Shown one piece after another: positions 1-8,521 of a stretch of DNA of 64,000 nt. The translations under genes and the position numbers were made by a program. The stretch comes from Candidatus Contendibacter sp. (GTDB taxonomy: Bacteria; Pseudomonadota; Gammaproteobacteria; Competibacterales; Competibacteraceae). Positions within the stretch are counted from its first letter, which is position 1; each line of letters begins with the position of its first letter. The notes below the pieces were generated by a model, which saw nothing but the letters and a program-made list of their open reading frames with translations, searched no databases and had not been told where the DNA came from. The stretch is taken from assembly GCA_029624765.1 (NCBI GenBank), contig JARSSO010000055.1, forward strand, positions 111,404 through 175,403. Reading direction: 5' to 3'.

Positions 1-198
1 CAGATAGCGATCCGACCAGCGCGCCAGGGCGTAGATCGGATAGCCGATGACCATCACCGCCAACAGGATGAAAAGGATGAGAGCGACCGCCTTGGGCAAT
101 CGTCCCCACCATTCGGTGACGAAATACACCAGCCCCCACACCAGCAGGACGGTGATGCCGAGCGAAACCAGGAGAGCCAGAATGTCGTCGCGGCGCAT
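1..198 (-). CDS. Small membrane protein, N-terminal part (runs off window)
   Basis: The minus strand reads open from an ATG at 198 down to base 1, giving the first 66 residues of a protein whose end lies outside the window. It starts MRRDDILALLVSLG and shows two hydrophobic stretches, about residues 7-26 and 36-53, separated by a short polar segment with WWGRLPK. This looks like a small inner-membrane protein with two or more helices. I do not recognise the family. It diverges from the leuB remnant, leaving 133 bp between the two starts. I see no convincing Shine-Dalgarno sequence upstream of this ATG. Confidence 0.55.
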   Translation of the reverse strand, partial: MRRDDILALLVSLGITVLLVWGLVYFVTEWWGRLPKAVALILFILLAVMVIGYPIYALARWSDRYL

Positions 199-331
199 GG
201 GAGCACGATCGTTGGGAGGTAGCCGAGATTCGCTAGAGTAGCGGGGGGAGGGGGTTTTGCAAACCTGCTTGCGCCAGTTTAGAGTGGTTGGAATCCGCGG
301 CGGCGTCCGGTGAACGTCGAGAGGAAAAACC

Positions 332-982
332 ATGACTCCTAACATCCTGATGCTCCCCGGCGACGGCGTCGGCCCGGAAGTTGTCGCCGAGGCGGTGAAA
401 GTGTTGGAATGTCTGCGCCAGGAACACGGTCTGGACGCGACGCTGGAATACGGCCTGCTGGGCGGTTGCGCGGTGGATACGCTGGGCGTCCCGTATCCCG
501 AGGAAACCCGCCGTCGGGCGCGAGCGGCCGACGCCATCCTGCTTGGCGCGGTCGGCGGCCCCAAGTGGGAAAAGCTGGACCAGCCGCTGCGCCCGGAGAG
601 CGGGCTGCTGGCTCTTCGCGCCGATCTGGGACTGTGTTTCAATCCGCGTCCGGTTGTTCTCCACCCCCAGGTGGCCGCCGTTAGCGGCCTGTTGCCGTCG
701 GTCTACCTGGATGCCAATGGCAGGGGCTTGTATCAGCCGGGTCATGGCGCTATTACCGACCTCGCGGGTCGAGGCGTGGCCAATCCGCTGCCGACCATCC
801 TGGCGGTGGCGATGTTGCTGCGCCATAGCCTGAACGCGCCGGGACAGGCCGAGCGCATCGAGCGCGCGATCGCTTGGGTACTGGACAAGGGCCTGCGTAC
901 CATGGATATCATGGCGCCCGGCATGGTTCCGGTAGGGACTCAGGCGATGGGTGATGCCGTGGCGGCGGCGCTGGCGGAGTGA
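332..982 (+). pseudogene. leuB: 3-isopropylmalate dehydrogenase with large in-frame internal deletion
   Basis: LeuB oxidises 3-isopropylmalate in leucine synthesis and is normally about 355-365 residues; this frame encodes 216. The first ~112 residues are typical (LPGDGVGPEVV, GGPKWEKL, the Arg-rich LRADLGLCFNPRPV). The sequence then jumps to the C-terminal part (LLPSVYLDANGRGLYQPGHG, then ADLAGRGVANPLPTIL-like text and a MLLRHS tail). Roughly 140 residues are absent, including the stretch that holds the catalytic Tyr and Lys and the metal-binding Asp residues of the family. Reading frame, start and ribosome site (GAGAGG, 319-324) are intact. leuC and leuD are not upstream, but asd and fimV follow as in pseudomonads, so this is the native leuB position. 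I infer an inactive enzyme; a misassembly is the main alternative. Confidence 0.8.
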
Positions 983-1038
983 GTGATTGGTGATTGGTGA
1001 TTGGTGATTGGTGATTGGTGATTGGTGATTGGTGATTG
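983..1038 (+). repeat. Heptanucleotide tandem repeat, eight copies of GTGATTG
   Basis: Eight perfect, uninterrupted copies of GTGATTG fill 983-1038 between the stop of the leuB remnant and the asd start at 1084. Read on the other strand the unit is CAATCAC. It resembles the short tandemly repeated heptamers found in intergenic DNA of cyanobacteria and some other bacteria. It could vary in copy number by slippage. Confidence 0.95.
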
Positions 1039-1083
1039 GTAGTAACCAATGGTCGCCAAATTTTCCTTGATGAGGCAATTCCA

Positions 1084-2196
1084 ATGCAGCGAGTAGGCTT
1101 GGTGGGTTGGCGCGGCATGGTGGGTTCCGTGCTGATGGAGCGGATGCGGGCCGAAAACGATTTCGCCCTGATCGATCCGGTGTTCTTTACCACGTCCAAC
1201 GTGGGTGGCCAGGGTCCGGCCATCGGTAAGGATGCGCCGGCCCTGAAGGACGCCAAATCCATCGCCGATCTGAAGGCGCTGGATATCGTCGTCACCTGTC
1301 AGGGCGGTGACTACACCAACGAAATTTATCCGCAACTGCGCGCCGCCGGCTGGAAGGGCTATTGGATCGACGCCGCTTCGGCCCTGCGGATGAAGGACGA
1401 CGCGATCATCATCCTGGACCCGGTCAACCGCGCGGTGATCGAAAACGCCCTGGTCCGGGGCGTCAAGGATTACATCGGCGGCAACTGCACGGTCAGCCTG
1501 ATGCTAATGGGTCTGGGGGGATTGTTCGCCCACGGACTGGTGGAGTGGATGACCGCCATGACCTATCAGGCCGCGTCCGGCGCCGGCGCCCAGCACATGC
1601 GTGAACTGATTCAGCAGATGGGCGTGATTCATGGCGCGGCGGCCGCCCGACTGGACCAGCCGGCATCGGCGATCCTCGAAATCGACCGCGTCGTGGCCGA
1701 GACCCTGCGTTCCAGCGACTTCCCGACCGCGAACTTCGGGGTTCCGCTGGCCGGCAGTCTGATCCCCTGGATCGACAAGCAGATGGACAATGGCCAGAGC
1801 CGCGAGGAATGGAAGGGCCAGGCCGAAACCAACAAGATTCTAGGCCGTTCGGAGGCTCCGATTCCCATTGACGGCCTCTGCGTGCGCGTGGGCGCGATGC
1901 GCTGTCACAGCCAGGCCCTGACCATCAAGTTGACCCGCGCCGCGCCGCTGGATGAGCTTGTGGAAATCATCGGCACGGCCAACGATTGGGTGAGGGTGGT
2001 GCCGAACGAGCGCGAGCTTTCCATCCGTGGATTGACGCCGGCCACCGTCACTGGAACCCTGAACGTACCAGTGGGCCGGCTGCGCAAGCTCAATCAGGGG
2101 CCCGATTATTTGGCGGCGTTCACCTGCGGCGATCAACTCCTGTGGGGCGCGGCCGAACCGTTGCGGCGGATGTTGCGCATCCTGCTGGAGCGCTGA
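1084..2196 (+). CDS. asd: Aspartate-semialdehyde dehydrogenase
   Basis: This enzyme reduces aspartyl phosphate to aspartate semialdehyde, the branch point to lysine/diaminopimelate, methionine and threonine. The 370-residue product is the usual length of the gammaproteobacterial form. It opens with the NADP-binding loop VGLVGWRGMVGS, has the catalytic cysteine in GGNCTVSLMLMGLGG (about residue 135), and the substrate-site histidine in RVGAMRCHSQALT. The frame is open further upstream into the heptamer repeat, but ATG 1084 gives the canonical N-terminus and is preceded by TGAGG. Its neighbours leuB and fimV are the usual ones. The product feeds homoserine-based methionine synthesis, for which metX, metW and metY are also in this window. 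Confidence 0.97.
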   Translation: MQRVGLVGWRGMVGSVLMERMRAENDFALIDPVFFTTSNVGGQGPAIGKDAPALKDAKSIADLKALDIVVTCQGGDYTNEIYPQLRAAGWKGYWIDAASALRMKDDAIIILDPVNRAVIENALVRGVKDYIGGNCTVSLMLMGLGGLFAHGLVEWMTAMTYQAASGAGAQHMRELIQQMGVIHGAAAARLDQPASAILEIDRVVAETLRSSDFPTANFGVPLAGSLIPWIDKQMDNGQSREEWKGQAETNKILGRSEAPIPIDGLCVRVGAMRCHSQALTIKLTRAAPLDELVEIIGTANDWVRVVPNERELSIRGLTPATVTGTLNVPVGRLRKLNQGPDYLAAFTCGDQLLWGAAEPLRRMLRILLER

Positions 2197-2430
2197 GCCC
2201 TCCGGGGCGGAGCTTCCGGCCATCGGCCACGGAATTTCCCGGAATTTCATCGCGCATCCAAATCGCGGAAATCCCGATTAAGGAGTATCTTTAACGGGAA
2301 GCTTCGAGCCGCCGCGCATTTCACCCACGGTTCCAAGCGGAACGGCCGCCGGCTCGAACGCCGGCGGCGGTATCCAAGCTCATCCCGCCGGCATAACAAT
2401 CTTACCGGCGGCGGAATGGAGACAGGTTCC

Positions 2431-4698
2431 ATGCCGACCAGGATATTACTCCGACTGTTCTTTTTAGCCGGGCTGGCAGCGCCTTGGTGCGCCTTTGCCC
2501 TAGGTGTTGGTCAACTGGAGGTGCGTTCGGCGCTCAATCAGATTTTCGAGGCTGAACTGCCGCTGATCGTCAACAATCCCACCGAGCTGACCGGTTTGAC
2601 CGCGCGAATTCCTCGTCAGGAGGAGTTCAATCGGGTGGGGATCGAGCGGCTTGAATTTCTCTCGAAGCTGCGGTTTTCGGTGCAAACGCCGCCGAGTGGC
2701 CCGAAAGTCGTCAAAATAACCTCGCTCGAACCGATTCGCGAACCGAATTTCACGTTGCTGCTGGAGCTGGTCTGGCAGCGTGGCCGGTTGATTCGCGAGT
2801 TTCCGGTTCACCTCGATCCCGAGTTGTACGCAAATCGCCGGCAGCCGCCCGCGCCGCCAGTCGTGGCGCCGTTGCCGCCGGTCGTGGCGCCGCCGTCGGT
2901 CGCTCCGCCACCCCCCGCCGTTCCACAATTGCCGCCCGCGCCGCCGGTTAGCTTCGAGGGCGCTTCGTTCTATGGACCGGTCAGGTCCGGCGAGACCCTG
3001 GCGGCCATCGCCAACCGGGTTCGGCCATCGACCGCGATCAGCGTGCCGCAGATGATGGCGATTCTGATCGCGGGTAATCCGACGGCTTTTGTCAATGGCA
3101 ACCCCAATACCCTGCGTTCCGGCGCCACGCTCAAGGTGCCGACGCCGCAGGCGCTGGGCACGCCGTCGGCGCCATCGCCACCGACCCCGGCGCCGACCAC
3201 GGCTGGGCCGGCGGTCGCCTCCGTGCCGACCGATTTGACGACCCCTGGTCCAGCCGTGGTATCCGCGCCGGGATCGGCGCCCCCGTCCGAGCCTGTCGCG
3301 CCCGTTACGCCGCCGCCTCGACCGATTACCACCACGCCGTTACCCCCGGCTCCGGTGGCGGAGGCGCCGCCGCTCACCACGCCGACGCCGGTTGCCGGAC
3401 CCGGTTCGACGCCGCCCTTGTCGCCTCCCGCCGAACCGCTGCGGGAAATCGTTCCGCAAACTACCGTGCCCCAGTCGGAAACGCCGCCCGCGCCTCCGGT
3501 TGCCGCGCCTCCGGTTGCCACGCCTCCGGTTGCCGCGCCGCCCGCGCCCCCGGTTGCCGCGCCGCGGCCGGCCGCGCCTGCCCCCAAGCCCAAGCCACCG
3601 GCGCCGCCTCCGGTCGCCGAATCCAGTTGGATGAGCAATCCGATCGTCTGGATCGCCATCGCCCTGATCGTCCTGGCTATCGCCGCCCTGATCGTGCTTC
3701 CGTTGTTGCGGCGCCCCGCTCGGACCAAGCAGCCGATGGAGGACGAATTGGCCGTACTGGAATCCACGGAAACCTTGCCTACCGTGGTCCGGTCCCAGGA
3801 AGGCACAACGGCCCGAACCCGGCCTCGCGAACCGGTCTCCGCGCGGCCGCGACCCGCCGCGAAATTGGCGGCGGTTCCCCCGGCAGCGCCCGGTCAGGAG
3901 AAAGCGGCGCCCAGTCCGGCGGGTCCCGCCACCCCGAGGCCGATTCGAGAGTTACTCAAGGACGATTTTGGCCTTGGCGAGAGTGGAGCAGCGCCGGCGG
4001 CTCGTCCGGGCGTGGCGCCCGCGCGAGATATCAAGGCGCCGCTGCTGGAAGCCGAGCCGCCCACTGCGTCGGTGACCCGCCAGCCCGCCAGCCCGCTGGC
4101 GGAACAGGAGGAGCAGCGGGAGGCTCCGGCGCAGCCGCGGACGGAATTGCCATCGGAGTTGCGCCTGGATGGTTTGGATTTCGATCTTGATGGCCTTGGG
4201 CTGGGCAGGACCGCTCGGCCGCAGCCGTCCGAATTGCCGCCGCTGGAGATGAAACCGGGGAGTTTGGGAACTGGGAAGCCATCCGAACCCTCGCCGCTGG
4301 AACGAGGTATCGCCGAACCCCCGACCGCATCGTCGGCCCCGGCGTCCACGGTTGCCGTTCCAACCGGTTCTCCGAAGCCGGGATTGAAATTCGAATTCAC
4401 CGACATCACTCAGGAACTGGCGAAATCCGGCGCCACCGAGGAACCGCTGAAGCTGGATGAGGCTTTGCAAAACCTTGGTGGCGATACCTTGAAGCTTGGC
4501 GATAAAACGGGAACGACCGACAGGGTCGCTGGAGGCATCAGCGCCGCCGATTACGTGGAAACCAAGCTGGATCTGGCTTCGGCGTATCTGGAAATGGGCG
4601 ATCAGGTGGGCGCGCGCAGCCTGCTGGACGAAGTATTGCGGGAAGGCGACGCCAACCAGAAAGAACGGGCCAGGGCGTTTCTCAAGAAGCTGGGTTGA
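2431..4698 (+). CDS. fimV: FimV/HubP-type polar peptidoglycan-binding membrane protein
   Basis: FimV family proteins organise the cell pole and support type IV pili, type II secretion and twitching. The protein (about 755 residues) has a signal peptide and then the family N-terminus (VGQLEVRSALNQIFEAELPL). A LysM-like domain for peptidoglycan lies near residues 181-235, followed by a very Pro/Ala-rich periplasmic linker, one transmembrane helix near 404-427, and a cytoplasmic region ending in the TPR-like FimV C-terminal motif (DYVETKLDLASAYLEMGD, then GARSLLDEVL). I chose ATG 2431 over ATG 2416 because GGAGA sits about 8 bases before it. asd lies upstream, as in pseudomonads. A terminator follows at once. 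Confidence 0.93.
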   Translation: MPTRILLRLFFLAGLAAPWCAFALGVGQLEVRSALNQIFEAELPLIVNNPTELTGLTARIPRQEEFNRVGIERLEFLSKLRFSVQTPPSGPKVVKITSLEPIREPNFTLLLELVWQRGRLIREFPVHLDPELYANRRQPPAPPVVAPLPPVVAPPSVAPPPPAVPQLPPAPPVSFEGASFYGPVRSGETLAAIANRVRPSTAISVPQMMAILIAGNPTAFVNGNPNTLRSGATLKVPTPQALGTPSAPSPPTPAPTTAGPAVASVPTDLTTPGPAVVSAPGSAPPSEPVAPVTPPPRPITTTPLPPAPVAEAPPLTTPTPVAGPGSTPPLSPPAEPLREIVPQTTVPQSETPPAPPVAAPPVATPPVAAPPAPPVAAPRPAAPAPKPKPPAPPPVAESSWMSNPIVWIAIALIVLAIAALIVLPLLRRPARTKQPMEDELAVLESTETLPTVVRSQEGTTARTRPREPVSARPRPAAKLAAVPPAAPGQEKAAPSPAGPATPRPIRELLKDDFGLGESGAAPAARPGVAPARDIKAPLLEAEPPTASVTRQPASPLAEQEEQREAPAQPRTELPSELRLDGLDFDLDGLGLGRTARPQPSELPPLEMKPGSLGTGKPSEPSPLERGIAEPPTASSAPASTVAVPTGSPKPGLKFEFTDITQELAKSGATEEPLKLDEALQNLGGDTLKLGDKTGTTDRVAGGISAADYVETKLDLASAYLEMGDQVGARSLLDEVLREGDANQKERARAFLKKLG

Positions 4699-4708
4699 CG
4701 GTCAAAAC

Positions 4709-4745
4709 AAAACCCCCTCTCTTATCTTATGGAGAGGGGGTTTTT
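4709..4745. terminator. Bidirectional intrinsic terminator between fimV and the transglycosylase gene
   Basis: A 13-bp perfect inverted repeat pairs AAAACCCCCTCTC (4709-4721) with GAGAGGGGGTTTT (4732-4744) around a 10-base loop. It has a T-run on the plus strand and A/T-rich flanks for use on the minus strand. It separates convergent fimV and the lytic transglycosylase gene. Confidence 0.88.
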
Positions 4746-4757
4746 GTTTGACCGGAG

Positions 4758-5990
4758 TCAGCGCATCCGACTGGTGGTGGTCACCGGATCGGCCAGCGCC
4801 AGCGCGCGGTCGGCGACGCCGCGTTGCACCAGCCGTTCCACGGTTCCGGCGGGCAACCACACCAAAGTTCCCGCCGGCAGTTCGATGCGGCCGTTCTGGG
4901 CCGCCGGGTTCCAGGCTTTGTTCAAACTGGTCAGTTCCCACGGATTGACCTCGTAATAGCTCGCCAGCGTCATGGCGTTCACCGCTTGCCGGAGCCGCAC
5001 CCGGTCCAGGTTCAGGGGCGGTTCGTAGCGGACGCCTTCCGGGAAGAAGCGCTGGGGATTGCGGGCGATTTCGCGGGCCGCCAGAAATTCCGTGTAGAAG
5101 TTGCGCGACGCGAAACCAAAGCCTTTGCCGGAGTAATTCCGCACGATGGCGACGAAATCGTTGCCGAAAGCCTGCTGGGCGTTCTTCATCCCTCCCACGC
5201 CATGGTTGTAGGAGGTGAGCGCGAGCGGCCAGTTCCCCAGGCGGTCGTGGGCGTTGGTCAGGTAACGGGCGGCGCCCTGCGCCGAGGCCACGGGATCGCG
5301 CCGCTCGTCCACCGCCGCGTTCAACATGCCGAAATGGCGCGCGGTACCGGGCATGAACTGCCACATGCCCACCGCGCCGGCCGACGAGGCGGCGTGGTTC
5401 TGGAAGGACGATTCGACATGCGGCAGGTAGGCCAGATCGTCGGGCAGACCCGCTTCGCGAAACACGCCGCGAAAGGCCGCGTCGTAACGGCCGCTGATTT
5501 CCAGTCCTCGCTTGAAGCGTTCGCGCATGCCGCGCTGGGTGCGCAGCCGGTCGCTGGCGCCGACGACGGCACCGGGACCGCCGCTACTGGCTCGAATATG
5601 GTCCGCCAGCTTCTGTTCGGCGGGCGTCAGCGGGGCGCCGGTGGTCACCTTGAATTCCAGTTGGCGCAGGATGTCGCGCAAATTCTCCTGATGGCCCTTG
5701 ACGAAAGCTTGCTGCTCGGGGGTTTGACTTTCGCCGATCTCGCCGGGCAAGCTCAGGACGCCGTACACCAGATCGAGATGACGGTCATCGTGCAACGCCA
5801 CCTGGCCGCGTCCCCAGGTAGCGTAGACGTTGCGCCAGAATCCGATCTGGGGTTGTAGTTCCGGGGGTGCGGGGAACGTCGCGTCGCTCGACAAAGGATC
5901 GATCCTGGGCGGCGGCGCCGGCTGACTGGCGCAGGCGACCAGCGCCAGCAGCGTCAGGACGATCAGGAATCCGCGCGATTGTGGGTACAT
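4758..5990 (-). CDS. MltD-like membrane-bound lytic transglycosylase (lipoprotein)
   Basis: This is a predicted murein lytic transglycosylase that cleaves the MurNAc-GlcNAc bond. The 410-residue protein has a lipoprotein signal (LTLLALVAC, cysteine about residue 20). An SLT domain follows at about residues 180-300: PHVESSFQ with the catalytic glutamate, GAVGMWQFMPGTAR, then ALTSYNHGVGGM. The C-terminus has a hydrophobic turn-rich segment (ELPAGTLVWLPAGT) like a degenerate LysM. GGGAGG lies upstream of ATG 5990. It begins 67 bases after gspN on the same strand, so it may be read with the gsp genes; an enzyme that opens the wall beside a secretion machine is plausible, but that is inference. 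MltD proper usually carries clearer LysM repeats. Confidence 0.88.
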   Translation of the reverse strand: MYPQSRGFLIVLTLLALVACASQPAPPPRIDPLSSDATFPAPPELQPQIGFWRNVYATWGRGQVALHDDRHLDLVYGVLSLPGEIGESQTPEQQAFVKGHQENLRDILRQLEFKVTTGAPLTPAEQKLADHIRASSGGPGAVVGASDRLRTQRGMRERFKRGLEISGRYDAAFRGVFREAGLPDDLAYLPHVESSFQNHAASSAGAVGMWQFMPGTARHFGMLNAAVDERRDPVASAQGAARYLTNAHDRLGNWPLALTSYNHGVGGMKNAQQAFGNDFVAIVRNYSGKGFGFASRNFYTEFLAAREIARNPQRFFPEGVRYEPPLNLDRVRLRQAVNAMTLASYYEVNPWELTSLNKAWNPAAQNGRIELPAGTLVWLPAGTVERLVQRGVADRALALADPVTTTSRMR

Positions 5991-6057
5991 CGGTGGTTGC
6001 CTCCCTTGGTGGTTCCCTTGCGATTGGAAGTGGATGAGCGGTGTTCCAGACGGCCCC

Positions 6058-6822
6058 CTACCGAAGCAGGACGCCGGAAAAATTCAAGGCCCAGCGACCA
6101 TCGCCGCCGGGCGGCCCCAGCAGACTCAACGCCTGGCGGAGCGCCGGGTTGCCGTCGCCGCGCACCGCCGCCCAACCCGTGAAGCGGTAACGACCGTCCG
6201 GCAACAGATTCAGCGCGCCCTCCAGCGCCAGTGGCCCGTCGCGGTCCTTGACCGCGCCCTGGACGCCCTCGGGGCTGGCCGGCGTCAGTTGGACCGTGAA
6301 ATCGCCCAGGCTCAACGGCCGGTCCAGGGTGATCCGCATGTCCAGCAGACGAACGACGCCATCGGCGGTTTGCGGCCAGCCGGCGGCGTTGTTCAGGAAC
6401 AACTCCCGCAGGTTGAATTCCACTACCCCTTGCAACGGCAGCCTGGGTTGTCCAGCCAGGGCGTTCAGCCAGGCGAGCGGCAATCGGCCACTGGCGTCGC
6501 GCAACCGCAACCGGCGGCTTGGGTTGACCGCCGCCTTGCCGCTCAGCTTGAGCTCGGGATCGTTCGCGTCCAGTTGAAATTCCAGCCAGCCGGTCCATAG
6601 CGCCGACGCCCGCCAATTCCAGTTTAGCCGATCGATCCGGACGCCGCGCCACTGGATGCCGCGGGCGGAACCTTCCATCGCCAGTCCTTCGACGGTTTGC
6701 ACGCTAAAGCCGGGCAGGCGAGCGGCGATTCGGTCGATCACCGGAGCGGCCGGCGCCAGCAGCACCAGGGACAGCAGGAAGGCCAGCACACCCAGCAGAC
6801 CGTAACCCAGAATGCGCTTCAC
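6058..6822 (-). CDS. gspN: Type II secretion system protein N
   Basis: GspN is a bitopic inner-membrane protein of the type II secretion machine with a periplasmic beta-rich domain. The 254-residue product has an N-terminal helix (ILGYGLLGVLAFLLSLVLLA). The T2SSN-type text follows: PGFSVQTVEGLAMEGSARGI, then WRASALWTGWLEFQL. The start is GTG at 6822, which overlaps the gspM stop in the sequence GTGA, so translation is probably coupled. It is the last gsp gene of this run. Confidence 0.85.
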   Translation of the reverse strand: MKRILGYGLLGVLAFLLSLVLLAPAAPVIDRIAARLPGFSVQTVEGLAMEGSARGIQWRGVRIDRLNWNWRASALWTGWLEFQLDANDPELKLSGKAAVNPSRRLRLRDASGRLPLAWLNALAGQPRLPLQGVVEFNLRELFLNNAAGWPQTADGVVRLLDMRITLDRPLSLGDFTVQLTPASPEGVQGAVKDRDGPLALEGALNLLPDGRYRFTGWAAVRGDGNPALRQALSLLGPPGGDGRWALNFSGVLLR

Positions 6823-7304
6823 GGTCGGCGGCCCTGGACGGTGGCGCGCGCGTTCACCCGGCCGGCGGCGACCCGGTCCACGCTCAGGTTGACGATGGCG
6901 ACGCGGTGATCGCGCTCCAACATGCCCAGCCAGGGCACGAGCCGGTCGAACTCGACCGCGTCGAACTGAACGCCGAGCCGGTTTTCGCCCTGCGGCGCGA
7001 CCCGCTTGAGAGCCGCGCCCAGTCCGGCGGTTCGGGCGGTCTGATCCACCAGGGTGAGCAGCGATCGGTCGTCGGCCACGGTTGGCGCCTTGCCCGATTC
7101 CTCCAGTCGCCGGATCGCTTCGACCGTCCGCCGCATCGCGGCCAGTTCGGCGCGCTGCTCGGCGACGCTCTGCCGCAGTCGCCGGTGGCTGGCCTGAAAC
7201 GGTTGCCAGGCCAGCGCGTGGAGCAGCAGGGCCAGGGCCAGCACCGCGCCGCCGGCGATCAGGAAGCGCTCGCGGCGGCTCAGGCTTTCCCACCAGGCTT
7301 TCAC
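6819..7304 (-). CDS. gspM: Type II secretion system protein M
   Basis: GspM is part of the inner-membrane platform and binds GspL. The 161-residue protein has a short basic cytoplasmic N-terminus (MKAWWESLSRRERF), one transmembrane helix at about 15-33, a coiled-coil segment (AEQRAELAAMRRTVEAI) and a compact periplasmic domain. Length and layout match the family. It overlaps gspL by four bases and gspN by four bases, in the usual K-L-M-N order. Confidence 0.88.
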   Translation of the reverse strand: MKAWWESLSRRERFLIAGGAVLALALLLHALAWQPFQASHRRLRQSVAEQRAELAAMRRTVEAIRRLEESGKAPTVADDRSLLTLVDQTARTAGLGAALKRVAPQGENRLGVQFDAVEFDRLVPWLGMLERDHRVAIVNLSVDRVAAGRVNARATVQGRRP

Positions 7305-8521
7305 GAGGACGCCCTTTTCAGCGTGACCTTGCCTTCCACCCGACCTTCCCGCTGCGTGGCGCGCATCTCGATTCGCAGTCCCGGTTGCTGGTCCAGCTTC
7401 CGCCGGAGTTGATCCAGCACCGCCGAATTGCCGCCCTCCAGGTCAAGGTCCATCTGGCTATCACGGTAGCCGAGGCCGCGCAAGGTCACGCCCGGAAAAC
7501 CAGCCAGCGGCTGACCACCCTGGTAAAGCAGTTCGAGAAACGCGCTGGCGTCGACGCTGGCCGGTCGCAATTCCCGCAGACGGGTTTCCAACTGAAACCG
7601 GGGATTTGGAATATTGGTCGCGCCCGGCACGACTTCCCGATAGACCTGTTCCATCGCGGCCCGCAGCCTGATCTGTTCGCGTCGCAGGCTCCAGTGTTCG
7701 TGCGCCAGGCCGATGCCCTGGATCAGCAGCCACGCGCTGGCCAGGGCCGCCGCCGCGCGCCAGGGCCGCAGCCGTGGTCCCCAGCGCGCCTGGGGACTGT
7801 AGGAACCCTGCAATAGATTGATCACCGCAGCCGCCTGATAGGTGCTGGCGAACACTTGGAGCGGTTCGGGGGCGCTGTCCTCGATGCGCGATTCCAACCC
7901 GGCCTCGGTCAGGGTCGGTGGCGGGTGGCCCCAGACCCGCAGTCGGCGCGGCTTGGCGTCGCCGGCCTCGGTCATGGCCCGGCTCAGCAGCAGCTCCAGT
8001 ACATCCCGCTCGGTGGCGAAGCCGTCCCAGCGGCCGGTGCGCGCCACCGCCCGCCGTTCCTCCAGCAAAACGCTCCAGTCGCCTTCCCGCCAGGGGAGCA
8101 ACAGCGGCTCCGGAACGATGGCGACCGGAACCAGTCCGGCTTGGGCGCAAACGTCCAGCCAGCCGCGCAGAACCTCTCGATTGACAACCGCCACCGGCAG
8201 CCGGTCGCCATCGGGCGGACCGCCCAGGGCGAAATGCAACGCCTCGACGTCCTCGACCACCTGATCTTCCAGGGCGTAAGGCACGGCGCGCGTCCAAGTG
8301 GACCGCTTGCGGCTGGGCAAGGCGACCTGGCGCAGGGTGATCGCCTCGCTGGGCGCGATCAGCACCAACCGCGGCCCAGCGGTCTGCCCCGCCAGTTCGG
8401 CCAGCGCGCCGCGTCGAATCGCGCGGTTGGCGCACAGCCACTCGGCTTGATCGGGCGGGCGCAGGCGAAGAAAGCAGAGGGGGGCGGGCAAGGTCGTTTC
8501 AATCCTGATGGCTAAAACCAC
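7301..8521 (-). CDS. gspL: Type II secretion system protein L
   Basis: GspL links the secretion ATPase to the inner-membrane platform. The protein (about 400 residues) has an actin-like cytoplasmic domain (GPRLVLIAPSEAITLRQVAL, then RAVPYALEDQVVEDVEALHF). It also has a transmembrane helix (AAAALASAWLLIQGIGLA) and a periplasmic ferredoxin-like domain. The start is unclear. No ATG gives a good N-terminus. GTG 8521 overlaps the end of gspK by 23 bases; TTG 8491 gives no overlap and has AGGA about 11 bases before it. I list the GTG and regard the TTG as equally likely. Confidence 0.85.
   Translation of the reverse strand: MVLAIRIETTLPAPLCFLRLRPPDQAEWLCANRAIRRGALAELAGQTAGPRLVLIAPSEAITLRQVALPSRKRSTWTRAVPYALEDQVVEDVEALHFALGGPPDGDRLPVAVVNREVLRGWLDVCAQAGLVPVAIVPEPLLLPWREGDWSVLLEERRAVARTGRWDGFATERDVLELLLSRAMTEAGDAKPRRLRVWGHPPPTLTEAGLESRIEDSAPEPLQVFASTYQAAAVINLLQGSYSPQARWGPRLRPWRAAAALASAWLLIQGIGLAHEHWSLRREQIRLRAAMEQVYREVVPGATNIPNPRFQLETRLRELRPASVDASAFLELLYQGGQPLAGFPGVTLRGLGYRDSQMDLDLEGGNSAVLDQLRRKLDQQPGLRIEMRATQREGRVEGKVTLKRASS

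Noticed and set aside
233..1084. Minus-strand frame with repeating ITNHQSP text over leuB and the heptamer array
   Set aside because: The peptide repeat is only the translation of the 7-bp DNA repeat, and the rest is antisense to leuB; no ribosome site or family similarity.
2341..2370. CGCCGGC/GCCGGCG inverted repeat upstream of fimV as a terminator of asd
   Set aside because: Short stem in very GC-rich DNA with no T-run; chance pairing is likely.
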